Positions 40,162 through 56,558 of a DNA stretch of 64,000 nt are shown piece by piece. The notes below the pieces were generated by a model, which made no database searches, was not told the DNA's origin, and saw only the letters and a program-made list of their open reading frames with translations. Made by a program: the position numbers and the translations under genes. The stretch comes from Streptomyces chumphonensis. GTDB lineage: Bacteria; Actinomycetota; Actinomycetes; Streptomycetales; Streptomycetaceae. Positions within the stretch are counted from its first letter, which is position 1. The number at the start of each line of letters is the position of its first letter. The DNA is taken from assembly GCF_014779715.1 (NCBI RefSeq), contig NZ_JACXYU010000019.1, positions 1 through 64,000 of the forward strand, written 5' to 3'.

Positions 40162-43100
40162 GTGAAGGTTCGCGCAGCGCACGGCGGGACGAGAGACGGG
40201 GACGTCCGGGTGGCGTCGTTCGCACAGCGGAGGCTGTGGTTCCTGGACCAGCTCGCCGGAGGTTCGACGGATTCCCTGCTCCCGCTGGCGCTGCGCATCC
40301 GCGGCGCCCTGGACGTGGCGGCGCTGGAGCGGGCGCTCACCGGCGTCGCGGACCGGCACGCCGTGCTGCGCACCCGGTTCGTCGCCGAGGACGGGGAGCC
40401 GGTGCCGCACGTGGACCCGCCCGGTTCGGTGGCGCTGGAGCGGGTGGCGGCCGGCAGCGCGGAGGAGCTGTTCGACAAGGAGCTGGCCCGCCCGCTGGAC
40501 CTGGCCGCCGAGCACCCGCTGCGGGCGACGCTCACCCGGCTCGGACCCGAGGAGCACCTGCTGCTCGTCGTCGTCCACCACATCGCCGTCGACGGCTGGT
40601 CCTGGGACGTGCTGCTGCGCGAGCTGGACGCCGGCTACCGGGGCGAGGCCGTCGCGGCGCCGGAGCTCCAGTACGCCGACGTGGCGCGGGCCGAGGCGGA
40701 GCGGCTGACGGGACCGCGCATGGAGCGGCTGCTGGACCACTGGCGCGGCCGGCTCGCCGGGGTGACGCCGCTGGCGCTGCCCACCGACCGGCCGCGCCCG
40801 CGGTTCTGGGACGGCGCGGGCGACGTCGTCCGCTTCGAGCTGCCGGCCGCGCTCATGGCGGACGTCGACCGGGTGGCGCGCGAGCACCGCGCGACCCGCT
40901 ACATGCTGCTGCTCGCCGTCTACCAGGCGCTGCTGGCCCGCTACTCGGGCCGCTCCGACATCGCGGTCTGCACGACGCTGGCCGACCGGGGACAGGCCGC
41001 GACGGCGGGCGTCATCGGGCCGTTCGTCAACACCGTCGTGCTGCGCACGGACCTGGCCGGCGACCCGACGTTCGCCGAGCTGCTGGCCCGCGTCCGCGCC
41101 GGCGCCCTCCAGGACTTCAGCCACGCCCAGGCACCGTTCGACCGGGTCGTGACGGCCGTCGGCGGGGAGCGGGACCTCTCGCGGCACCCGCTCGCCCAGG
41201 CGTCCTTCACCCTCCTCAACACCGTGCCCGAACCGGCGCGCCTGGCCGACCTGGACGTCTCCCTCGTCCGGACGCCGCTGCCCGGTACACCGCTGGACGT
41301 CTTCCTCGACCTGTCCCTGCGGGCCAACGGAGACGTCGCCGCGCGCCTGCAGTACGCCACCGCCCTGTTCGACGCGGAGACGATGCGGCGGTTCACCGAG
41401 GGCTTCACCGAACTGCTCACGGCCGTCGTCGCCGCCCCGGAGGCGCCGCTGAGCGCACCGGCCGCACGGATCGCACCGTTGCCGGGGGCCGAGCGCGAAC
41501 GGCTCGTGGCCCTGGCCGGTGCGGAGCGGGCGGTGGCGCCCGCGCCGCCCTTCGCGGTGCGCGGCGAGCCCGACGCCGTCGCGCTGGTCTGCGGCGCGGA
41601 GACGGTGACGTACGGCGAGCTGGACGCGCTCGGCGGCGGCCTGGCCCGCGCCCTCACCGAGGCGGGCCTGACGCCGGGCGACCCGGTGGGGGTGTGCCTG
41701 CGGCGCGGCCCGGCGGCCGTGGCCGCGCTGACGGCGATCTGGCGGGCGGGCGGCGTGTACGTGCCGCTGGACCCGCACCTGCCCGAGGAGCGGCTGCGGT
41801 TCATGGCCGAGGAGGCCGGCGTCAGGTACGTCGTGACGGACGAGGCCGCCGGGGAGCGGGCCGCCGCGCTCGGGCGACCGCTCGTCGCCGTCGGCTCCGT
41901 CGGGCCGGACGCGGGGTTCGGGCACCACACCCCCGACCCGGACGCGCTCGCCTACGTCATCTTCACCTCCGGCTCCACGGGGCGGCCCAAGGCCGTCGGT
42001 GTGGCCCACGGGGCGATCGCCGCGCACGTCGACGCGGTGCGGACCGCGTTCGGGGTCACCGCCCGTGACCGCGTCTTGGCCTTCTCGTCCTTCTCCTTCG
42101 ACGCCTCCCTGGACCAGCTGCTGACCTCGCTCGGCTGCGGCGCCACCGTCGTGCTGCGCCCCGACGAGCAGTGGCTGCCCGCCACCCTGGCCGCCGTCGT
42201 CGCCCGGCACGGCGTGACCGTGCTGAACCTGCCGCCGACCTACTGGGCCGAGCTGGCCTTCGCCCTGGACGACGCCACGACGGCCGCGCTGGCCACCGTG
42301 CGGCTGCTCGTCCTCGGTGGGGAGAGCATCCCGGCCGCCGCGCTCACCGCCTGGCGGGCCGCGCTGCCGCGGGTGCGGGTGTGCAACGCCTACGGGCCCA
42401 CCGAGACGACCGTCACCGCCACCCTGCACGACGTCACCGCCGACGACGATCCGGAGCGCACGCCCATCGGCACCCCGCTGGGCGCCCGCCGCACGTACGT
42501 GGTGGACGCCCACGGCGAGCTGCTGCCCGAGGGCGCGCCCGGCGAACTGCTCGTCGGCGGACCGGAACTGGCCCGGGGCTACCTCGGCAGGCCGGAGCTG
42601 ACGGCGGACCGCTTCGTGCCCGACCCCTACACCGGGGGCGGCGGACGGCTCTACCGCACCGGCGACCTCGTGCGCCGACTGCCCACCGGGGAGCTGGAGT
42701 TCCTGGGGCGCACCGACGACCAGGTCAAGCTGCGCGGCTTCCGCGTCGAGCTGGGCGAGGTGGAGGCGGTGCTGGCCGCCTGCCCCGGCGTCGTGGCCGC
42801 CGCGGCGGCCGTCCGGTCCGACGGGCACGGCGGCGCGGTGCTGGCCGGGTACGTCGTGGCCGGTCCCGACGGGCCCGTGCCCGCCGCGGAGTTGCGCGCC
42901 CACTGCGCCGGACGGCTGCCGCACTACGCCGTCCCCTCGGACTTCGTCCCGCTGGAGACGCTGCCGGTGGGCACCTCCGGCAAGCTCGACCGGGTCGCGC
43001 TGCCGGAGCTGCGACCGGACCGGGAGCGCGCGCTGGGCGAAACCGAGTTCGTCGCCCCGCGCGACGCGACCGAGCGGGTGGTCGCGGAGATCTGGCAGGA

Positions 43101-46100
43101 GGTGCTGGGCGTCGGCCGGGTCGGCATCGACGACTCGTTCTTCGACCTCGGCGGCCACTCGCTGCTGGCCACCATGGCCGTCTCGCGCATCGCCGAACGG
43201 CTCGGACGCGCCGTGGAGTTGCGCACCCTCTTCGAGAACCCGCGCATCCGGTCGTTCGGCCCGCTGGTCGCCGCCGCCCGCGAGGCCGGGACCGCGACCG
43301 TCGTGCCCGTCGACCGCTCGGGGCCGCTGCCGATGTCGTTCGCGCAGGAGCGGATGTGGTTCCTCGACCGGATGTCGGACGTGGGCGACGAGTACGTGCT
43401 GTGGTTCTCCTGGCGGCTGCGCGGCGGCCTGGACCGGGCCGCCTGGCAGGGCGCGCTCGACGACGTCGTGGCCCGGCACGAGGTGCTGCGGACGGCGCTG
43501 CTGGAGGTCGACGGCCGCCCGGTGCAGCAGGTCCTGGACGGCGTCGGCGTGCCGCTCGCCTGGCACCCGGCCCCGCGCGGGGGCACCGTGGCCGAGCGGC
43601 TGGACGCCGTGCGGGCCGAGGCGGTCGCGTTCGCCACCGAACGCTTCGACCTCGTCGCGCCGCCGATGCTGCGCGCGGGCGTCTGGGAGCTGGCCGGGGA
43701 CGACCACGTCGCCGTCATCGCCTTCCACCACGCGGCCACCGACGGCTGGTCCAAGGACGTCCTGATCGAGGAGCTGTCGGCCCTGTACGCCGCGCGGCGG
43801 GACGGCCGCCCCGCCGGGCTGCCGCCGGTCGCCGTCCAGTACGGGGACTTCGCCCTCTGGCAGCGCGACCGGGCCTCCGGCGGCGCGCTGGAGCCGCACC
43901 TGCGGTACTGGGAGCGGACGCTGGCCGGCCTCCCGGTGCTGGAGCTGCCCACGGACCGGCCGCGTCCGGCGGGCTGGTCCGGCCGGGGCGCGGCGGTCGA
44001 GGTGGAGCTGCCCGCCGCGCTCGCGGACGGCGTCGCGGCGCTGGCCGGCCGGCACGGGGTGACGCGGTTCGTGGTGCTGCTGGCCGCCGTGCAGATCGTG
44101 CTGGCCCGCTGGTCGGGGCAGGACGACGTGGCCGTCGGCTCGCCGGTGGCCGGGCGCGGCCGGGTGGAGCTGGAGCGCCTGGTGGGGCTGCTCGTGAACA
44201 CCGTGGTGCTGCGCGGCGACCTGGCCGGGGAGCCGACGTTCGAGGAGTTCCTGGGCCGGGTGCGGGAGACGGCACTCGGGGCCCACGAGCACCAGGACGT
44301 CCCCTTCGAGCGGCTGGTGGAGGAACTGCGCCCGGAGCGCGACCCGGCCCGCAACCCGCTCTTCCAGGTCATGTTCGACGTGCAGGAGAGCCCCACCGGC
44401 GGCCCGCGCGTGCCGGGGCTGGACGTCACGCACTTCGTCCTGCCGTGGGGCTCGGCCAAGTTCGACCTGACGGCGACCTTCCTGCTCTACCCGGACCGGT
44501 TCGCCCTCAACGTCGAGTACGCCACCGACCTGTTCGACGCCGACACCGTCACCCGCTTCGCCGGGCACGTGGGCCAGGTGCTCGCCTCGGCCCTCGCCGC
44601 CCCGGACACGCCCGTCGGCCGGCTCACGATGCTCTCCGCGCAGGAGTACGCGGAGCTGGCCGGGGAGCCGGGCGCGGGGCCGGTGCACGTCGCCGAGGGG
44701 CCGCCGTTCGTGCCGCAGGGCGCACCGGACGCCGTGGCGCTGGTCTGCGGCGGGGAGTCGCTGACCTACGGCGAGCTGGACGGGCTCAGCGGCGGGCTCG
44801 CCCTCGCCCTCACCGAGGCGGGCGTGCGTCCGCAGACGCCGGTGGGCGTGTGCCTGCGGCGCGGCGTGTGGTCGGTCACGGCGCTGGCCGCCGTGTGGCG
44901 GGCGGGCGGCGTCTACGTCCCGCTCGACCCGCAACTGCCGCCCGAGCGGCTGCGGTACATGGTGGAGCAGGCCGGGGTGCGGCACCTGGTGACCGACGCG
45001 CCGACGGCCGGGCCGGCCGCCGCGCTCGGCCCGCCGACGCTGGCCGTCGAGGACGTCGTCCCGGCGCCCGACGCCCCGCGCCACGTCCCGCACCCGAGGG
45101 AGCTGGCCTGCGCCATCTTCACCTCCGGGTCCACGGGCCGGCCCAAGGCCGTCGGCGTCGAGCACCACGCCGTCGCCGCCCACACCCGCACCGCCCGCGC
45201 GGAGTTCGGCATCACGGCGGCGGACCGCGTGATGAACCTGGCCTCCTTCTCCTTCGACGCCTCCCTGGAGCAGATCCTGCCCGCCCTGAGTGCCGGGGCC
45301 GCCGTCGTCATCCGCCCGGACGAGGTGTGGTCGGTGGAGGAGCTGGCCGAGCAGGTGCGCCGCCACGGGGTGACCGTCATGGAGGCCACGCCGTCCTACT
45401 GGGAGGAGATCGTCGCCCGACTCGACCACGTCGCGGGCGACCTGGCGAGCCTGCGGCTGGCCGTCACCGGCGGCGAGACGCTGCCCGCCGCGATCCTCGA
45501 CCGCTGGTTCGCCCACCTGCCCGGGGTGCCGATCCAGAACACCTACGGGCCCACCGAGACCGTCATCTCCACCGGCTCCCACCCCGTCACCGCGCCGGTC
45601 GAGGGGCGGGTGCCCATCGGGCGGCCCTGGGGCGCGCGGCGCGCCTACGTCGTGGACCAGCGCGACGAGCTGGTGCCCGTCAGCGTTCCCGGTGAACTCC
45701 TCGTCGGCGGCCCGGAACTGGCCCGGGGCTACCTCGGCCGCCCCGAGCTGACGGCGCAGCGCTTCGTCCCCGACCCGTTCGGCGGGCGCGGCGGACGGCT
45801 CTACCGCACCGGGGACATCGTCCGCCGACTGCCCACCGGGGAGCTGGACTTCCTCGGGCGGCGCGACGACCAGGTGAAGATCCGCGGCTTCCGCATCGAA
45901 CTGGGCGAGGTGGAGGCCGTCCTGGAGCAGCATCCCGACGTGCACGCCGCCGCCGTCCTGGTCCGCGAGCTCGGCGGCGACCGGGCCCTGGTCGGCTACG
46001 CCGCCGGACGGGTCCGGGACACCGAGGAGCTGGCCGCCTGGTGCCGCACGCAACTGCCCGGCTACATGGTGCCCGCCGCGTTCGTGCTGCTCGACGCCCT

Positions 46101-46467
46101 GCCCCGCACCGTGCAGGGCAAGCTCGACGCCGCCGCGCTGCCCGCGCCCGCACCGCGCCCGGCCGCCGCGTTCGTGGCGCCGCGCACCCCGACCGAGGTG
46201 GTGACCGCGCAGATCTGGGCGGAGGTGCTGGGCGTGCCGGAGGTCGGCGTGCACGACGACTTCTTCGCCCTGGGCGGCCACTCGCTGCGCGCCGTCGCCG
46301 CCGCCTCCCGCCTGCGCACCGCCTTCGACTGCCCCCTCCAGGTGCGGGACCTGTTCGAGCACCCGACCGTCGAGCGGCTGGCCGCCGAGGTCGAACGGCA
46401 GCTCGTCGACCTCATCGCGGCGATGAGCGACGACGAGATCGACCTGTCCCTGACCGCCGACCACTGA
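40162..46467 (+). CDS. Nonribosomal peptide synthetase, two modules (C-A-T-C-A-T)
   Basis: This 2101-aa enzyme has, in order: C1 with HHIAVDG at 139-145; A1 (about 465-970); T1 with Ser1000 in LGGHSLL; C2 with HHAATDG from 1189; A2 (about 1500-2000); T2 with Ser2041 in LGGHSLR; and a short acidic C-terminal linker. Because it starts with a condensation domain it needs a donor from another carrier, plausibly the free carrier at 37300. Pocket residues read by eye: A1 D-A-D-N-V-G-A-V-T-K and A2 D-A-E-E-V-G-T-I-S-K. The acidic pocket residues hint at basic or amino-bearing substrates, but no firm prediction is possible. No epimerase is present. GTG 40162 follows GGAGG; the next NRPS gene starts 23 bp downstream. 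Confidence 0.95.
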   Translation: MKVRAAHGGTRDGDVRVASFAQRRLWFLDQLAGGSTDSLLPLALRIRGALDVAALERALTGVADRHAVLRTRFVAEDGEPVPHVDPPGSVALERVAAGSAEELFDKELARPLDLAAEHPLRATLTRLGPEEHLLLVVVHHIAVDGWSWDVLLRELDAGYRGEAVAAPELQYADVARAEAERLTGPRMERLLDHWRGRLAGVTPLALPTDRPRPRFWDGAGDVVRFELPAALMADVDRVAREHRATRYMLLLAVYQALLARYSGRSDIAVCTTLADRGQAATAGVIGPFVNTVVLRTDLAGDPTFAELLARVRAGALQDFSHAQAPFDRVVTAVGGERDLSRHPLAQASFTLLNTVPEPARLADLDVSLVRTPLPGTPLDVFLDLSLRANGDVAARLQYATALFDAETMRRFTEGFTELLTAVVAAPEAPLSAPAARIAPLPGAERERLVALAGAERAVAPAPPFAVRGEPDAVALVCGAETVTYGELDALGGGLARALTEAGLTPGDPVGVCLRRGPAAVAALTAIWRAGGVYVPLDPHLPEERLRFMAEEAGVRYVVTDEAAGERAAALGRPLVAVGSVGPDAGFGHHTPDPDALAYVIFTSGSTGRPKAVGVAHGAIAAHVDAVRTAFGVTARDRVLAFSSFSFDASLDQLLTSLGCGATVVLRPDEQWLPATLAAVVARHGVTVLNLPPTYWAELAFALDDATTAALATVRLLVLGGESIPAAALTAWRAALPRVRVCNAYGPTETTVTATLHDVTADDDPERTPIGTPLGARRTYVVDAHGELLPEGAPGELLVGGPELARGYLGRPELTADRFVPDPYTGGGGRLYRTGDLVRRLPTGELEFLGRTDDQVKLRGFRVELGEVEAVLAACPGVVAAAAAVRSDGHGGAVLAGYVVAGPDGPVPAAELRAHCAGRLPHYAVPSDFVPLETLPVGTSGKLDRVALPELRPDRERALGETEFVAPRDATERVVAEIWQEVLGVGRVGIDDSFFDLGGHSLLATMAVSRIAERLGRAVELRTLFENPRIRSFGPLVAAAREAGTATVVPVDRSGPLPMSFAQERMWFLDRMSDVGDEYVLWFSWRLRGGLDRAAWQGALDDVVARHEVLRTALLEVDGRPVQQVLDGVGVPLAWHPAPRGGTVAERLDAVRAEAVAFATERFDLVAPPMLRAGVWELAGDDHVAVIAFHHAATDGWSKDVLIEELSALYAARRDGRPAGLPPVAVQYGDFALWQRDRASGGALEPHLRYWERTLAGLPVLELPTDRPRPAGWSGRGAAVEVELPAALADGVAALAGRHGVTRFVVLLAAVQIVLARWSGQDDVAVGSPVAGRGRVELERLVGLLVNTVVLRGDLAGEPTFEEFLGRVRETALGAHEHQDVPFERLVEELRPERDPARNPLFQVMFDVQESPTGGPRVPGLDVTHFVLPWGSAKFDLTATFLLYPDRFALNVEYATDLFDADTVTRFAGHVGQVLASALAAPDTPVGRLTMLSAQEYAELAGEPGAGPVHVAEGPPFVPQGAPDAVALVCGGESLTYGELDGLSGGLALALTEAGVRPQTPVGVCLRRGVWSVTALAAVWRAGGVYVPLDPQLPPERLRYMVEQAGVRHLVTDAPTAGPAAALGPPTLAVEDVVPAPDAPRHVPHPRELACAIFTSGSTGRPKAVGVEHHAVAAHTRTARAEFGITAADRVMNLASFSFDASLEQILPALSAGAAVVIRPDEVWSVEELAEQVRRHGVTVMEATPSYWEEIVARLDHVAGDLASLRLAVTGGETLPAAILDRWFAHLPGVPIQNTYGPTETVISTGSHPVTAPVEGRVPIGRPWGARRAYVVDQRDELVPVSVPGELLVGGPELARGYLGRPELTAQRFVPDPFGGRGGRLYRTGDIVRRLPTGELDFLGRRDDQVKIRGFRIELGEVEAVLEQHPDVHAAAVLVRELGGDRALVGYAAGRVRDTEELAAWCRTQLPGYMVPAAFVLLDALPRTVQGKLDAAALPAPAPRPAAAFVAPRTPTEVVTAQIWAEVLGVPEVGVHDDFFALGGHSLRAVAAASRLRTAFDCPLQVRDLFEHPTVERLAAEVERQLVDLIAAMSDDEIDLSLTADH

Positions 46468-46490
46468 CCCCCGGATTGGACGGAACTCCC

Positions 46491-53884
<7,394 letters not shown>

Positions 53885-53888
<4 letters not shown>

Positions 53889-55135
53889 CGACCCTGACGC
53901 ACGCGACGACGGCCCCCGCGCCCGGCTTCACCGAGCGCTACCTCCTCGAACCCGCCCTCACGGCCGACCCGTACGGCTACCTGGACGCCCTGCGCGCGAC
54001 CCGGCCGGTGTACTGGAGCGCCCTGCACCGCGCCTGGCTGGTCACCGGACACGCCCAGGTGATGCACTGCCTGCGCGACCCGGCGTTCTCCGCCGAGCGG
54101 GTACGCCCCCTCATGGACGCCGTCCCCGAGGGCGCCCGCGAGGACGCCGGGCGGGCCTTCGGGATCCTCTCCCGCTGGATGGTCTTCAACGACCCGCCGA
54201 ACCACCGGCGGCTGCGCCAGGCGTTCCAGGAGCAGTTCTCCGCGCGCGCCATCGGCCGCTACCGCGCCTTCGTCGGCCGGGCCACCCGGGCCATGCTGGC
54301 CCGCCGCGCCGCCCCCGGCCGCGCGGGCGAGCTGCTCGCGGACGTCGCCCGGCCGCTGCCGGCCCTCGTCTTCGCGCGCTGGCTCGGCGTCCCGCAGGCC
54401 CACAGCCCGTCGTTCTGGTACTGGAACGCCCGGGTGGGCGACCTGATCCTCGGCGCCGCCCAGGAGGAGCGGGAGTACCGCACCTCGCTCCAGTCCCTGG
54501 TGAACCTGGAGGACTACCTCGCCGACCTGGTGCGGCAGCGCCGCGCCGAGCCGAAGGACGACCTCATCAGCTCCGTGCTGGCACAGGGCCGCATCGGCAC
54601 CTCCGTCAGCGAGGAGGAGTTCGTCGGCATGCTCACGCAGATGGCCTTCGCGGGCGGCGAGACCACCAGCAACCTCATCGCCAACACCGTGCGCGCCCTC
54701 CTCACCCACCCGGAGGCCCTGGCGGCCGTCCGCGCGGAGCCGGAGCTCGTGCCGGCCGCCGTGGAGGAGACGCTGCGCCACGACGGACCGTCGAAGATGT
54801 CCGTCCGCACCGTGGCCCGCGACGTCGAGCTGGACGGCGAGGCCCTGCGGACCGGGGACCGCGTGTTCCTGGTGACGGCGGCGGCCAACCGCGACCCCGA
54901 ACGCTTCCCCGACCCGGGCACGTTCGACGTCCGGCGCGACAACGCCGCCTCCCACCTCGGGCTCGGCTTCGGCGCCCACTTCTGCATCGGCGCCGCGCTC
55001 GCCCGCCTCGTCGCGGGCGTGGTGGTGGACGTCCTCGTCCGCGAGTACCCCGCCCTGCGCCTGACCGACCACGCGCACGCCTGGCAGCCCTCGCTGCTCA
55101 ACCGCGCCCTGACGGCCCTGCCCGTCCGCTACTGA
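53885..55135 (+). CDS. Cytochrome P450
   Basis: This 416-aa bacterial class I P450 has an I-helix oxygen-binding motif AGGETTSN, the K-helix ExxR in VEETLRHDG, and the heme loop LGFGAHFCIGAALAR with ligand Cys367. It needs an external ferredoxin and reductase, not encoded nearby. Overlapping the stop of the terminal NRPS gene by 4 bp, it almost surely tailors the peptide (hydroxylation, or coupling of side chains), either free or on a carrier. No carrier-recruiting X domain is seen in the NRPS, so timing cannot be inferred. Confidence 0.95.
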
Positions 55136-55173
55136 CCACGGCCGCCCCGCGGCGGCCCGACGAAGGGTTCGAC

Positions 55174-56499
55174 ATGGCGAACACACTGACGGCGGCGGGC
55201 TCCCGCCTGGGCGCACCCGCCCGCTCGCCGTCGTTCCGCCTGCTGTGGCTGGGGCAGTCCCTGTCCCTGCTCGGCGACGGATTCAGCTACATCGCCTTCT
55301 CCTGGATCACCCTGAGCCTCACCGGCTCGACGCTCGCGCTCGGCTACGTGCTCGCCTGCCAGGCGATCCCGCGCGCCCTGCTGACGCTCGTGGGCGGCTC
55401 GCTCAGCGACAAGTGGTCCTCCCGCACGCTCATGCGGTTCTCCAGCTACGCCCGAGCGGTCCTGATGGTGGCGGTGGGCCTGGCCGGGCTCGGCGGGGCG
55501 CTGAACGTCTGGCTCCTGTGCGGCGCCGCCGCCGCGTTCGGCGCCGTGGACGCCTTCTTCCAGCCCGCGCGGGCCTCCATCCTGCCGTCCGTGGTCGAGA
55601 AGGACCTGCTGCCCTCGGCCAACGCGCTGCTCGGCCTCGGCATCAAGGTCTCCTCGGTGCTCGGCCCGGCGGTCGGCGGCATCGTGGTCGCCGTGACGAA
55701 CGCGCCCGTGGCGTTCCTCGTCGACGGGGTGTGCTTCGCCCTGTGCGGCCTGTGCGTGTCCCGCGTCCGCACCCTGCCGCCGAAGGAACCCGCCGAAGCC
55801 GCAGACCCCGAACCGTCGCAGGCGTCGGCGGCGGGCACGGTGAAGGACCCGGGCGCGGACGGCACGGAACCGGTCGCCCCGGCACCGGACGGCGGCACCT
55901 CCCTCATGGCCCGCATCCGGGCCGGCCTGCGCTACGCCTGGGAGGACCCGCGTATCCGCACCATCCTCGTCGTCGACGCGGCGGTCACGTTCTGCCAGGC
56001 CGGTCCCTTCACGGTCGGCTTCGCCACCCTCGCCAAGACCGGCCTGGAGGGCGGCTCGACGACGCTCGGCCTCCTCAACGGCGCGCTCGCGGGCGGCGCC
56101 ATGCTCGGCACGCTGGTCGGCGGCGCGCTGAGCAGCAGACCGCGCGTCGGCCTGCTGATCGCCGCCCTGGCGGGCTGGCTCGCCGTCGGCATGGGCACGC
56201 TCGGTCTGGTCGACAGCACGGTGGCCGCCCTGGTCACGGTCCTCACCATGGGCTTCGGCATCGGCTTCCAGGGCGTCTTCGGCATGAGCTGGATCCAGCG
56301 CAACATCCACGGCTCCGTGCTCAGCCGCGTCATCTCCGTGGACATGGTGATCGGGTACGCCGTCGCCCCGCTCTCCCTCGTGCTGTGCGGCTCGCTGGCC
56401 CGGACGGGCACGGACACGCTGTTCGCCTTCTCGGCCGTGCTGCTGAGCCTGACCGCGCTCGGGGTGCTCAGCTCCCGGACCGTGCGCGGCATGCGCTGA
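55174..56499 (+). CDS. MFS exporter, probable self-resistance/export for the NRPS product
   Basis: This 441-aa, 12-helix MFS protein of the MFS_3/enterobactin-exporter-like type has helix 1 at SLSLLGDGFSYIAFSWITLS and loop 2-3 DKWSSRTLMRFSSYARAVLM. The central cytoplasmic loop (about residues 195-245) is long, acidic and Ala/Pro-rich. Symmetric second-half helices follow. It is 38 bp after the P450 gene in the same direction and is followed by a terminator, so it is most likely the last gene of the NRPS operon and exports its product. Confidence 0.9.
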   Translation: MANTLTAAGSRLGAPARSPSFRLLWLGQSLSLLGDGFSYIAFSWITLSLTGSTLALGYVLACQAIPRALLTLVGGSLSDKWSSRTLMRFSSYARAVLMVAVGLAGLGGALNVWLLCGAAAAFGAVDAFFQPARASILPSVVEKDLLPSANALLGLGIKVSSVLGPAVGGIVVAVTNAPVAFLVDGVCFALCGLCVSRVRTLPPKEPAEAADPEPSQASAAGTVKDPGADGTEPVAPAPDGGTSLMARIRAGLRYAWEDPRIRTILVVDAAVTFCQAGPFTVGFATLAKTGLEGGSTTLGLLNGALAGGAMLGTLVGGALSSRPRVGLLIAALAGWLAVGMGTLGLVDSTVAALVTVLTMGFGIGFQGVFGMSWIQRNIHGSVLSRVISVDMVIGYAVAPLSLVLCGSLARTGTDTLFAFSAVLLSLTALGVLSSRTVRGMR

Positions 56500-56511
56500 C
56501 CCCCCGCCGCC

Positions 56512-56543
56512 GCCCCGCCGTCCCCGCCCGGGGGCGGCGGGGC
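56512..56543. terminator. Bidirectional terminator between MFS exporter and LAL genes
   Basis: GCCCCGCCG at 56512-56520 pairs with CGGCGGGGC at 56535-56543. A T-G pair and four further C-G pairs extend the stem to 14 bp around a GCCC loop. It separates two convergent genes and marks the right end of the NRPS operon. Confidence 0.8.
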
Positions 56544-56558
56544 TCGACGAGACGGGGT

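Noticed and set aside
39721..46464. 2247-codon open frame on the minus strand
   Set aside because: It runs antisense to the first NRPS. Long antisense frames are expected in DNA with extreme third-position GC, and the translation is Arg/Gly/Gln/Val-rich without any motif.
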